Assembly: GCF_039521365.1 (NCBI RefSeq)
Contig: NZ_BAAACF010000001.1
Span: 310,001 to 374,000, forward strand
From: Clostridium_AW malenominatum
GTDB lineage: Bacteria > Bacillota > Clostridia > Clostridiales > Clostridiaceae
Direction: 5' to 3'
Length of the DNA: 64,000 nucleotides
Part shown: positions 51,789-61,016 of the stretch, one piece after another
How the letters are laid out: the number at the start of each line of letters is the position of its first letter
How positions within the stretch are numbered: position 1 is the first letter of the stretch
The notes under the pieces: generated by a model
What the model saw: the letters and a program-made list of their open reading frames with translations, nothing else
Database searches by the model: none
Told to the model about the DNA's origin: nothing
Program-made: the position numbers and the translations under genes

Positions 51789-53243
51789 ATGGCGATTATT
51801 TTAAAAAAGGGATACACCTTCGATGACGTTTTATTAGTTCCTAACAAATCTGAAATATTACCTAAGGACGCAAGCTTAGCTACTTACTTAACTAAAAAAA
51901 TCAAGTTAAATATACCATTAATGAGTGCGGGAATGGATACAGTAACGGAATCAAAGATGGCTATTGCTATGGCAAGAGAAGGCGGCATTGGTATTATACA
52001 TAAAAATATGTCTATAGAGCAGCAAGCCTATGAAGTTGACAGAGTTAAAAGACAAGAAAATGGTGTTATAACAGATCCTTTCTTTTTATCCCCAGAAAAT
52101 TCAGTACAAGATGCATTAAATTTAATGAGTAGATACAGAATTTCAGGTATTCCTATAACAACTAATGGAAAACTAGTAGGAATTATTACAAATAGAGACA
52201 TAGTATTTGAAGACAACTATTCTAAAAAGATTTCAGAAGTAATGACTAAAGAAAACTTAGTTACAGCTCCAGGAAATACTACTATAGAAGAAGCAAAAGA
52301 TATATTGATGAGACATAAAATAGAAAAATTACCTCTAGTAGATGATGATTTCAATTTAGTAGGATTAATAACTATTAAAGATATTGAAAAAGTTAAGCAA
52401 TTCCCAAATAGTGCTAAGGATTCTAGAGGAAGACTTTTATGTGGTGCTGCAGTGGGAGTTACTGGGGATATGCTAGAAAGAGTTAAGGCTTTAGTAGATG
52501 CTCAAGTTGACGTAATAACTATAGATACAGCTCATGGACATTCAAAGGGAGTTTTAGATGGAGTTAGAAAAATAAAAGAAGTATATCCAGAACTTCAAGT
52601 TATTGCAGGAAATGTTGCAACAGCAGAGGCGACAAGAGACTTAATTCTTGCAGGAGCAGATTGCGTAAAAGTAGGTATAGGACCAGGATCAATTTGTACT
52701 ACTAGAGTAGTAGCGGGAGTAGGGGTGCCTCAACTTACAGCAGTTATGGATTGCGTAGAAGAAGCTGAAAAACATGGAGTGCCAATCATTGCTGACGGTG
52801 GACTTAAATACTCAGGAGACTTAGTAAAAGCTTTAGCAGCAGGAGCTAAGGTATGTATGATGGGTTCGATGTTTGCAGGATGTGAAGAATCTCCAGGAGA
52901 AACAGAAATATATCAAGGAAGAAGCTATAAAGTATATAGAGGAATGGGTTCCTTAGCGGCTATGGCTTGCGGAAGTAAGGATAGATATTTCCAAGAAGAG
53001 GGTAAAAAGCTTGTACCAGAAGGAGTAGAGGGAAGACTTCCATATAAAGGAGTAGTAGCAGATACAATATATCAGCTAATAGGTGGAATACGTTCAGGAA
53101 TGGGATACTTAGGAGCTAGAACTTTAGAGGATTTATATAAAACATCTACATTCGTAGAACAGACTTCTTCAGGTCTAAGAGAAAGCCATCCTCACGATAT
53201 AGTAATAACTAAAGAAGCACCAAATTATAGTGTAGGACAATAA
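51789..53243 (+). CDS. guaB: IMP dehydrogenase
   Basis: A 484-residue enzyme. TIM-barrel core interrupted by two CBS domains (about 90-205). The catalytic loop GPGSICTTRVVAG carries the active Cys (about 300-312), and the flap is near 400. It oxidises IMP to XMP, the committed step to GMP. Its mRNA is controlled by the guanine riboswitch. Followed 18 bases later by guaA. Confidence 0.97.
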   Translation: MAIILKKGYTFDDVLLVPNKSEILPKDASLATYLTKKIKLNIPLMSAGMDTVTESKMAIAMAREGGIGIIHKNMSIEQQAYEVDRVKRQENGVITDPFFLSPENSVQDALNLMSRYRISGIPITTNGKLVGIITNRDIVFEDNYSKKISEVMTKENLVTAPGNTTIEEAKDILMRHKIEKLPLVDDDFNLVGLITIKDIEKVKQFPNSAKDSRGRLLCGAAVGVTGDMLERVKALVDAQVDVITIDTAHGHSKGVLDGVRKIKEVYPELQVIAGNVATAEATRDLILAGADCVKVGIGPGSICTTRVVAGVGVPQLTAVMDCVEEAEKHGVPIIADGGLKYSGDLVKALAAGAKVCMMGSMFAGCEESPGETEIYQGRSYKVYRGMGSLAAMACGSKDRYFQEEGKKLVPEGVEGRLPYKGVVADTIYQLIGGIRSGMGYLGARTLEDLYKTSTFVEQTSSGLRESHPHDIVITKEAPNYSVGQ

Positions 53244-53261
53244 TAATTGGAGGGTAACTTA

Positions 53262-54794
53262 ATGAAAAGAGAATTAGTTCTTGTTGTAGACTTTGGCGGA
53301 CAATATAATCAGCTTATTGCAAGACGTGTTAGAGAAAATCATGTTTATTGCGAAATAATACCTTACACTTATACAATAGAGCAAATAAAAGAAAAAAATC
53401 CTAAGGGAATAATTTTTACTGGTGGACCTAACAGTGTTTATGGTGAGGATTCTCCTCAAATAGACAAGGGAATTTTTGAGTTAGGAGTTCCTGTACTTGG
53501 AATATGCTACGGTCACCAACTAATCTCCCATACTTTAGGGGGAGTAGTTCAAAGTGCTGAAATAAAAGAATATGGAAAAACTGAAGTAAAGTTAAATAAT
53601 ACTTGCTCCTTATTCGAAGGAATAAATATGGAAGAAAGCTGTTGGATGAGTCATACAGATTTTGTATCCAAAACTCCAGAAGGCTTTACTATAGTTGGAG
53701 ATACAAAGGTATGTCCAGTTGGAGCTATGGCTAATGAAGAAAAGAAAATATATGGTGTTCAGTTCCACCCAGAGGTAGAGCATACACCTTTTGGTAAGAA
53801 GATGTTATCAAACTTCCTTTTCAACATTTGCGGATTAAAGGGAGATTGGTCCATGGCTTCCTTTGCTGAAGAAAAAATCAGAGAAGTAAAGGAATTAGTG
53901 GGAGATAAAAAGGTAATATGTGCTTTATCTGGTGGTGTTGATTCCTCAGTAGCAGCCCTTATAGTTCATAAAGCTATAGGAAAAAACTTAACTTGTATAT
54001 TTGTTGACCACGGTCTACTTAGAAAAGATGAAGGAGACCAGGTTGAAAGCATATTTAAAAAGCAGTTTGATATGAATTTAATAAGAGTAAATGCTCAGGA
54101 TAGATTCTTAGGAAAGCTAAAAGGAGTATCAGATCCTGAAAGAAAGAGAAAAATCATTGGTGAAGAATTCATAAGAGTGTTTGAAGAAGAAGCAAATAAA
54201 CTAGGAAAAATTGATTTCTTAGTTCAAGGAACCATTTATGCTGACGTAGTAGAAAGTGGAACAAAAACTTCTGCCACAATAAAGAGCCATCACAACGTAG
54301 GTGGACTTCCAGAAGACATTGAATTTAAACTAATAGAACCATTAAGAGAGTTATTCAAAGATGAAGTAAGAGCCGTTGGGGAAGAGTTAGGAATACCTCA
54401 CAAATTAGTTTGGAGACAGCCATTCCCAGGACCAGGCTTAGCTATAAGAGTACTTGGAGAAATTACAGAAGAAAAACTAGAAATAGTAAGAGAAGCAGAT
54501 GCTATATTTAGAGAAGAAATAGCTAATGCACAGCTAGATGAAGTTATTTGGCAGTACTTTGCCTGCCTTCCAAACGTTAGATCTGTAGGAGTTATGGGAG
54601 ATGAAAGAACATATTCCCATACAGTAGCTTTAAGAGCTGTAAATTCCAGCGATGGAATGACTTCAGATTGGGCAAGAATTCCTTATGAAGTATTAGATAA
54701 GGTTTCAAGAAGAATAGTTAATGAAGTTAATGGAGTAAATAGAATAGTTTACGATATAACTTCAAAACCACCTTCAACTATCGAGTGGGAATAA
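53262..54794 (+). CDS. guaA: GMP synthase (glutamine-hydrolysing)
   Basis: Start at ATG 53262, behind GGAGGG; 510 residues. The glutamine amidotransferase domain (1-195) has the Cys in LGICYGHQ and a His in FHPEVEHT. The PP-loop ATPase domain has ALSGGVDSS (about 222-230), and the C-terminal dimer domain ends in DITSKPPSTIEWE. It converts XMP to GMP. Shares the guaB transcript. Confidence 0.97.
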   Translation: MKRELVLVVDFGGQYNQLIARRVRENHVYCEIIPYTYTIEQIKEKNPKGIIFTGGPNSVYGEDSPQIDKGIFELGVPVLGICYGHQLISHTLGGVVQSAEIKEYGKTEVKLNNTCSLFEGINMEESCWMSHTDFVSKTPEGFTIVGDTKVCPVGAMANEEKKIYGVQFHPEVEHTPFGKKMLSNFLFNICGLKGDWSMASFAEEKIREVKELVGDKKVICALSGGVDSSVAALIVHKAIGKNLTCIFVDHGLLRKDEGDQVESIFKKQFDMNLIRVNAQDRFLGKLKGVSDPERKRKIIGEEFIRVFEEEANKLGKIDFLVQGTIYADVVESGTKTSATIKSHHNVGGLPEDIEFKLIEPLRELFKDEVRAVGEELGIPHKLVWRQPFPGPGLAIRVLGEITEEKLEIVREADAIFREEIANAQLDEVIWQYFACLPNVRSVGVMGDERTYSHTVALRAVNSSDGMTSDWARIPYEVLDKVSRRIVNEVNGVNRIVYDITSKPPSTIEWE

Positions 54795-54842
54795 TACCCA
54801 CTGGTTACGACTATACAACAAAATATGCAAATATACAGAAAG

Positions 54843-54865
54843 CAGGGTCTTGTGACCCTGTTTTT
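54843..54865 (+). terminator. Terminator after guaA
   Basis: CAGGGTC (54843-54849) pairs with GACCCTG (54854-54860), followed by five T. Confidence 0.85.
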
Positions 54866-55000
54866 ACTTGTTTTATGCAGTTTTGCGGTTTATTATGCAA
54901 TTAAAATTCAGCTGGCAACACCAGTAATAACAAAATGATAACATTTCAAAAATTTAGATATAGTATCAGCAGATTTGATAACGGAAAAATATGCAAGAAT

Positions 55001-55042
55001 TAAGGCACACATCTAAATATTTAAGTTTAGCTGTGTGCCTTA
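55001..55042. other. Long hairpin in guaA/small-protein gap
   Basis: TAAGGCACAC (55001-55010) pairs perfectly with GTGTGCCTTA (55033-55042), with an inner TAAA/TTTA stem. No proper T run on either strand. It lies 33 bases beyond the stop of the minus-strand small gene and could be its terminator. The 135 bases before it hold no gene I can see. Confidence 0.5.
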
Positions 55043-55074
55043 TTATGGCTATTACATTGATAATGATTAATAAT

Positions 55075-55182
55075 TTAGTGGTTTCTTAAATATCTTATAA
55101 GTATCCAAACTAACCATAACCCTCCAGTGCATATAACTAGTATAAAATCAACTATAAGTCCCAAAGTGCCTCTATTTTTCAT
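55075..55182 (-). CDS. Small membrane protein, 35 residues
   Basis: A minus-strand ORF with a strong ribosome site AGGAGG, 8 bases before ATG 55182. The 35-residue product starts MKNRGTLGLIVDFILV and ends LIRYLRNH: one membrane segment (about residues 8-29) bordered by basic ends, with a TGGLWLVW motif that recurs in small hypothetical Firmicute proteins. Function unknown. The RBS and amino-acid pattern make it a likely real gene. Confidence 0.65.
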   Translation of the reverse strand: MKNRGTLGLIVDFILVICTGGLWLVWILIRYLRNH

Positions 55183-55332
55183 TTGCATATCCTCCTATCT
55201 TTAAAATATTGAGAACAATTATTATATTTCTCATAAAAGGATATGTAATTTTTGCGAAAAGGCATTTAATGATTTAAAATACCAAGTGATAAGACTTAAG
55301 TTTTTGTAGTTTTATATTTAACAAAATCACAA

Positions 55333-56277
55333 TTACATCTCTTGAATACTGCAAATAATAAGGTTTTCTTCATCTGTTTCGTTGTGAAGTGGATTGCTTA
55401 ACAATGTATCTTGTAATGATGATTTTAATTTATCACAACAAGGTTTAAATGAAACAAATGTAATAGTTGCACCTATTACACCACCGACAAATGGAATTGC
55501 TTTTTTGAAGAAACCAGCAAATACTTTTTTAGTCAAATTTACATTAAACCATTTCATAACATTTTTTACGATTGGATAAATAGTTCCTTTGGTGAGGGCA
55601 GTATTTATTAATTTTTTCTCGACACCGTTTGCCAATGCTTTTGACATAGCTAATAATGCATTTTTAGTGCCTGCTACCCCATACATTACTCCCAAACAAA
55701 GTATAAGGATATTAATTGTTTCTGAATCAAATTTTTGTTCTTTTTCATTGGCATCTATTTGTGGAAATCCATATAAGTATAATAATTTTTGTGTTGCTCT
55801 TAACATGTAAGCATAATATTGAACAATATCAGCCGGAATTGTAGCAGCCATAGCAAAAGCACCAGGTGTACCAAGTGCGGCAGAAATGCCAGATACACAA
55901 GTTCTTTCGAATTTAATTACTTCATCAGCTATTTTATCTATTTCTGCTACTGGAATTTGAGCATATGCAGGTGTATTAGCAATTGCGTCATCAATAACTT
56001 CTTGTGCGTAATTTTTATATAATTCTTTTTGTAAAAACTCACTTCGGTTAATTTTGATGCCAGGAGTTTTTAAGCCTAAAATAATGATATCTTCAATATC
56101 AATTTCGCCATTTCCGTTTTGGTCAATTGTACTTACAATTGTTTCTTGTGATTTTACTGCTATATTTCTTGATTTGTCAGCAAGCTCTGTAATAGCTCCG
56201 CCTACATTTTCCACCATTTTTTGAAATGCTTTATCTTTTTTCTTATTAAATGAAAAATTTTCTGATTGTTTTTCCAT
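55333..56277 (-). CDS. EcsC-family protein with EF-hand-like loop
   Basis: Start at ATG 56277 with AGAGGT upstream (the longer frame runs through the promoter region); 314 residues. Residues about 50-65 read DQNGNGEIDIED, a canonical EF-hand calcium loop. The rest resembles the EcsC family, with a Gly/Ala-rich membrane-associated region (GISAALGTPGAFAMAATIPADIVQYY) and a C-terminal hydrophobic stretch (PFVGGVIGATITF). EcsC's biochemical role is unclear. Calcium binding is inferred from the loop only. Confidence 0.75.
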   Translation of the reverse strand: MEKQSENFSFNKKKDKAFQKMVENVGGAITELADKSRNIAVKSQETIVSTIDQNGNGEIDIEDIIILGLKTPGIKINRSEFLQKELYKNYAQEVIDDAIANTPAYAQIPVAEIDKIADEVIKFERTCVSGISAALGTPGAFAMAATIPADIVQYYAYMLRATQKLLYLYGFPQIDANEKEQKFDSETINILILCLGVMYGVAGTKNALLAMSKALANGVEKKLINTALTKGTIYPIVKNVMKWFNVNLTKKVFAGFFKKAIPFVGGVIGATITFVSFKPCCDKLKSSLQDTLLSNPLHNETDEENLIICSIQEM

Positions 56278-56518
56278 AAATGAGACCTCTTTTCTTTTAT
56301 TTTCATAACATACTATGTAATTTTCGCGTGACTTCGTAGTAAGAGGCAATATAAATTCGTCATATGCGACCATTCTTTCATTGCCTGCTGTTTCAATAAA
56401 ATTTTATTTGGTATAAATATACAATAATTTTAGCACACACAAAGTATAATATTCAACATATTGCTTGTAAATATTTATACATCTATGTACAAAAGTAACA
56501 ATTAAGGTTGTAAGATCC

Positions 56519-56750
56519 GTCATAATCAAAGAGGTGATTCAAAACGAAAACACCCCTTAATTTTATTTCCTCTTCCTATTCACAAAGCTACCAAACAAGA
56601 ACTCTTCAAATTCCAGTTCAGAAACTTTGCCCTCGGCACATTAATCTCTCATAGCTGTAGCTTTATACTGCCACTTTTTAAAAACATCACTTTCAATATT
56701 ACCGGCTTCCTACTTGTTTAGGAGAACAAGTTTTTTCAAAAGTTAGCATA
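56519..56750 (-). pseudogene. Decayed gene remnant of unknown type
   Basis: On the minus strand a stretch can be read as SDVFKKWQYKATAMRD, then an in-frame TAA, then CAEGKVSELEFEEFLFGS, then FVNRKRK and a stop. It has protein-like composition without a start codon. I do not recognise the family with confidence. The rest of the 56.28-56.78 kb gap holds only AT-rich sequence and the EcsC promoter region. Confidence 0.4.
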
Positions 56751-56783
56751 GTAGTTTCAAATAAGGAATTAATTGAACGTATA

Positions 56784-57068
56784 ATGGATGTAGAGAAAAC
56801 TGTAACAGTATTATCTGATGTTAATGAATATAATTTATTAGATTGTTTGAAAAGAGCATATACAAAGTCAATGTCTAGTACTGAAATTGATTGCTCGTGG
56901 CAATTTGTTAATAAAAGAGCTGATAAGCTAATAGAGAAAGCATTAATTGAAATTGATGATAGTAAAAGTAATAAAAAACGATACTATAGAATAACTAGAA
57001 AGCCTAGGAATTTAATATTTACTAGAGAGAATATTGCTGAAGAGAGTGTAGCAGCAACATTAGAATAA
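56784..57068 (+). CDS. Hypothetical protein, possibly winged-helix fragment
   Basis: A 94-residue ORF. The frame is open upstream for about 25 codons without an ATG, and there is no ribosome site before ATG 56784, so this may be the 3' part of a broken gene. The sequence SWQFVNKRADKLIEKALIEI followed by KKRYYRITRKPR resembles the recognition helix and wing of a winged helix. No function assigned. It lies in the decayed region between EcsC and LysR. Confidence 0.4.
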   Translation: MDVEKTVTVLSDVNEYNLLDCLKRAYTKSMSSTEIDCSWQFVNKRADKLIEKALIEIDDSKSNKKRYYRITRKPRNLIFTRENIAEESVAATLE

Positions 57069-57221
57069 ATTAACTACGTATAAATTTGATTCTAAAATGA
57101 TTCTACAAAGTTTTAAATAGCTCAATTACCATAAATAATGTAAGTAAAATAAATAATAAAAATACATAAAACAAGCATATATTAATTGAAGATAATATTA
57201 AAGAGTAGAGTGGGAATAGAA

Positions 57222-57269
57222 AACAGAAACCTGATAATGGCTAGAGATAGCTGTTATCAGGTTTCTGTT
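57222..57269. terminator. Bidirectional terminator
   Basis: AACAGAAACCTGATAA (57222-57237) pairs perfectly with TTATCAGGTTTCTGTT (57254-57269). It lies 32 bases beyond the LysR stop on the minus strand and also ends the small plus-strand ORF. The 150 bases before it hold nothing else. Confidence 0.8.
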
Positions 57270-57300
57270 ATGTATAGTGATTCTAAAGGACCTTGTCCTG

Positions 57301-58245
57301 TTATTTTACTCTCTTGTGTTCAGATAGTCTACTAAATCGTTCTGTAACATTATCAATGAATTCCTGTGTCGTATCATTTAATTGTGCATTGTTTTTTGTT
57401 ATCACTTCAAATATGACACTATTTTCGCAGCATTCTATGGGAACTGATATAACATCGAACATTGATTCCTGTTTTTTGAATTCTCTAATTCCTATAGTAT
57501 AAAAATTACTTGTTGAAATGAGACTCATTAAGGTTGCTCGTCCATATACATAGATTATCTTACTTGAGTTATTGAGATCCTTATGAGATCCTTTTTTCAT
57601 GATATTGTATATGAAATCCTCATATTGTCCAAGGTATCGAACAAAACCGTACTTTTTAAGGGTATCTAGTGATATTATCTTTCCTTGCTTAATTAATTCA
57701 TGATGCTTAGAAACACAGATTTCCGGTGTAAACTTTGCAATCGTTTTCCAAGTCAATCCGTTTTTTTCAATAAAAGCACGAATGTTCTTGGCTTCATGTA
57801 TATCGTAATGGATAACTCCCACATCTGTGTATCCGTTGGCCACATCTGTAATTACATCCCTAGTAGTTCCTTCATTTAAAAGATAGGTGAATTCATCGAT
57901 GTTTTCTGTTCTGCTACAAACTTCATTGAAGCTTTCCATGATGTGGGTGAATTTAGTCATGGAAACACGTAACTTGTCTGAAATCTTAATATTTGTAGGT
58001 GTGAATTTCCTTAAAGCTTCTATTTCGCTTAGTATGGATTTGGAGTGCTTAAGAAAATACTCCCCGGCAGAGTTCAGACTTACTCCTCTGTTGGTTCGAT
58101 TGAATAATTCAAACCCGATGGCCTTTTCCAAGTCTCTGATTATATTGCTCAAATGAGGCTGTGATATGTATAATTTCTTTGCCGCTTTGTTAATGGATCC
58201 ACATTCCGCAACTGTTACAAAACTTTCAAGTTGATTAACATCCAA
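57301..58245 (-). CDS. LysR-family transcriptional regulator
   Basis: A 314-residue protein. N-terminal helix-turn-helix (about 1-60, starting MDVNQLESFVTVAECGSINKAAKKLYISQPHLS) and a C-terminal effector-binding domain of normal length. It is divergent from the glutaminase gene across 206 bases, the usual setting for LysR autoregulation and control of the neighbour. The likely effector is glutamine or glutamate, by context only. Confidence 0.93.
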   Translation of the reverse strand: MDVNQLESFVTVAECGSINKAAKKLYISQPHLSNIIRDLEKAIGFELFNRTNRGVSLNSAGEYFLKHSKSILSEIEALRKFTPTNIKISDKLRVSMTKFTHIMESFNEVCSRTENIDEFTYLLNEGTTRDVITDVANGYTDVGVIHYDIHEAKNIRAFIEKNGLTWKTIAKFTPEICVSKHHELIKQGKIISLDTLKKYGFVRYLGQYEDFIYNIMKKGSHKDLNNSSKIIYVYGRATLMSLISTSNFYTIGIREFKKQESMFDVISVPIECCENSVIFEVITKNNAQLNDTTQEFIDNVTERFSRLSEHKRVK

Positions 58246-58338
58246 GTTATTACAACCCCTTCCTGACCTTAGTAATGGTTAAAATATGTATATTATACAG
58301 AATTATATTAGAGTTTATCATATTATTAAAGATATAGC

Positions 58339-58364
58339 TATAACTTTTCCAGATAATAGTTATA
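58339..58364. promoter_or_regulatory. Candidate LysR operator
   Basis: TATAACT (58339-58345) and AGTTATA (58358-58364) form a perfect 7-bp dyad with a 12-base spacer, in the LysR-glutaminase intergenic region. Spacing resembles the T-N11-A boxes bound by LysR proteins. Confidence 0.5.
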
Positions 58365-58451
58365 TATTTTAAATATTACCAAATGTTTATCAAGTAGGTT
58401 ATTATAATATATAATAAGGAGATTGAATATATTAGGAAGTAGGTTCATAAT

Positions 58452-59399
58452 ATGGAAATTAAAAATATTGCTGAAGTATTAAATGATGCATTAGAATATG
58501 GTCGCAAGTACATAAATAAAGGAAATGTTGCAACGTATATTCCTGAATTAGCTAAAGTGGACAAGAATTTGCTTGGAGTTAGTATAGTTACGATGGGTGG
58601 TAAGAGATACCATGCAGGAGATTGGCAGCATGAATTCACTATTCAAAGCATCTCTAAAACGATTTCTCTGATCTTTGCTCTAGAGCATTTTGGATCAGAA
58701 TATGTGTTTAGTAAAGTAGGTATGGAATCTTCGGGGGATCCATTTAATTCTCTGGACAAACTTGAAATAAAGAATAAATATCCATCAAATCCTTTTATCA
58801 ATGCTGGTGCCATTGCTGTAGCTGGATTGATTGCTGATAAATATGAATTTGAGGATTATCTAGTATTAGTACGTAGGCTTTGCGGAAGAGATTTAATTGA
58901 GGTTGATAAAAACGTATACATATCAGAAAATGAGACAGGCTTGTTGAATCGCTCTATGGCATATCTGATGAAGAATAGCGGTGTTCTTGATACGGATGTG
59001 GAAGAGACGTTGAAATTTTATTTCAGAATGTGTTCGATTAAGATGAATACCAATGACTTGGCTAATTATGCATCAATCCTAGCAAACGATGGAGTTGAAG
59101 TTAAATCTGGAATTCGATTGATTGATAAATCTACTATAAAAATCCTAAAATCTCTTATGGTGACCTGTGGGATGTATGATGGATCGGGGGAATTTGCTAT
59201 TAGGGTAGGTATGCCAGCAAAGAGTGGTGTAGGCGGAGGTATCGTAGCTTCCGCTGAAAATAAAATGGGAATCGGAATTTTTGGACCTGCAATTGATACC
59301 CAGGGAAACAGTGTAGGAGGTTATCATATTCTTGAATACCTTTCAAATGAGTTAGGATTACATTATTTTAGTAGAGAATTAAGTAATGTGGTGTATTAA
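58452..59399 (+). CDS. glsA: Glutaminase
   Basis: A 315-residue serine-dependent beta-lactamase-like glutaminase. The catalytic SISK (about residues 66-69), NPFINAGAIA (about 112-121), and the late KSGVGGGI segment are intact. It hydrolyses glutamine to glutamate and ammonia. With the symporter gene 113 bases downstream it would import and use glutamine. The RBS is weak (AGGAAG). Confidence 0.95.
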   Translation: MEIKNIAEVLNDALEYGRKYINKGNVATYIPELAKVDKNLLGVSIVTMGGKRYHAGDWQHEFTIQSISKTISLIFALEHFGSEYVFSKVGMESSGDPFNSLDKLEIKNKYPSNPFINAGAIAVAGLIADKYEFEDYLVLVRRLCGRDLIEVDKNVYISENETGLLNRSMAYLMKNSGVLDTDVEETLKFYFRMCSIKMNTNDLANYASILANDGVEVKSGIRLIDKSTIKILKSLMVTCGMYDGSGEFAIRVGMPAKSGVGGGIVASAENKMGIGIFGPAIDTQGNSVGGYHILEYLSNELGLHYFSRELSNVVY

Positions 59400-59512
59400 T
59401 TGAAAAATTTTTGTTTCAGTGTCATGGAAAGAAGGTGATTTATGCAGAATTAATTAAATAGCACTTAGAAAATAACTAACAAAAATGTCACAAAATTTTA
59501 AGGAGGGATATT

Positions 59513-60916
59513 ATGTATGCAAAATTTATTGGTAGTTTAAGTGGTTATCTATATACTTATCTTTTACCACTACTATTAATTGGAGGGGGACTGTACTTTT
59601 CATTTAAAACTAAATTTGTTCAACTACGTTTGTTAAAGGAATCTATAAAAGTTGTAAATGAACCTGCAGAAAATGAAAAAGCTATGTCCTCATTCCAGGC
59701 TTTGATGGTTTCTACAGCTTCCAGAGTTGGAACGGGAAATATTGTTGGTGTATCTACAGCAATATGTATAGGTGGAGCTGGATCAGTATTTTGGATGTGG
59801 GTTGTAGCTTTTCTAGGTGCATCATCTGCTTTCGTTGAAAGTACCCTTGCACAAATCTACAAGAAACGTGACAAGGATGGAGGTTCATATGGTGGACCAG
59901 CACATTATATTGAAGATGGATTGAAGAACAAGACTTTAGGTATGATTTTTGCAATAATTTTAATTCTAACATATATGGTGGGCTTTAACATGCTAGCAGC
60001 ATATAATATTAATTCTGCATTTGCAACATATAGTTTTTACAATCCTAAATCAACTCCAATGATTGTAGGAGCAGTTTTAGCAGTGTTGACTGGAGCTAGT
60101 ATTTTTGGTGGTGGAAAGAAATTAAGTGAAATTGCTTCATTGCTTGTTCCAATAATGTCAGTAACGTATATTATCATAGCATTTATCATAATATTTAAAA
60201 ATATAGGTATTATTCCAGCCATGTTTGCTGATATATTCTCACAAGCATTTGACTTCAAGGCTATATTTGGTGGTTTCGCTGGATCAGCTGTAATGATGGG
60301 ATTAAAAAGAGGATTATATTCCAATGAAGCGGGTATCGGTTCGGCACCAAATGCTGCAGCTGCAGCTGATGTATCCCATCCAGTAAAACAGGGATTGGTT
60401 CAGATGATGTCAGTATATCTAGATACATGGATAATTTGTACAGCAACTGCAATCATGCTTTTAGCTTCAGGAGTTTCTCCAACTCCAGAAATTGCTGGTG
60501 CAGCATATAATGTAGCTGCATTGACTAATAACTTTGGAGTATTTGGACAGCATTTCTTCACATTTGCATTATTTCTATTTGGATTTACAACCTTAATTGG
60601 AAACTATTTCTACTCGGAAGCTAACTTGAAATATATATTTGGTGAAAAGACAAGCAAAAGCACTTTGAATGTTTTCCGTACTATAGCAGTACTTGTTATA
60701 TTACTTGGTACAGGAATGGAATTCGGTGTTGCATGGGATACAGCGGATGTATTTATGGCAGCAATGGCATTAATTAATATTCCAGCAATATTCATATTAA
60801 AAAATCCAGTAATTGCTTGTATGAATGACTATATTGAGCAGAGAAAAAGTGGAGAGAACCCAGTGTTCAAAGCTTCCTCAATCAAATTGAAAGATAAGAC
60901 AGATTTCTGGAATTAG
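59513..60916 (+). CDS. Sodium:amino-acid symporter (AgcS family)
   Basis: A 467-residue transporter with about eleven membrane segments and RBS AAGGAGGG. The family signature GTGNIVGVSTAI and later GLKRGLYSNEAGIGSAPNAAA are present. AgcS members carry alanine, glycine or glutamine with Na+; the glutaminase neighbour suggests glutamine. Substrate is inferred from context. Ends at a shared terminator. Confidence 0.93.
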   Translation: MYAKFIGSLSGYLYTYLLPLLLIGGGLYFSFKTKFVQLRLLKESIKVVNEPAENEKAMSSFQALMVSTASRVGTGNIVGVSTAICIGGAGSVFWMWVVAFLGASSAFVESTLAQIYKKRDKDGGSYGGPAHYIEDGLKNKTLGMIFAIILILTYMVGFNMLAAYNINSAFATYSFYNPKSTPMIVGAVLAVLTGASIFGGGKKLSEIASLLVPIMSVTYIIIAFIIIFKNIGIIPAMFADIFSQAFDFKAIFGGFAGSAVMMGLKRGLYSNEAGIGSAPNAAAAADVSHPVKQGLVQMMSVYLDTWIICTATAIMLLASGVSPTPEIAGAAYNVAALTNNFGVFGQHFFTFALFLFGFTTLIGNYFYSEANLKYIFGEKTSKSTLNVFRTIAVLVILLGTGMEFGVAWDTADVFMAAMALINIPAIFILKNPVIACMNDYIEQRKSGENPVFKASSIKLKDKTDFWN

Positions 60917-60965
60917 TTACTCAAGCAAATAGAATATTAGGTATTGATTTAAATTAATGTGAAAT

Positions 60966-61000
60966 AAAGACCTTAAGAATTTATAATCCTAAGGTCTTTT
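60966..61000. terminator. Bidirectional terminator after symporter
   Basis: AAAGACCTTA pairs with TAAGGTCTTT, flanked by A and T runs, between the convergent symporter and GNAT genes. Confidence 0.85.
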
Positions 61001-61016
61001 GTCAATTAATATATTT

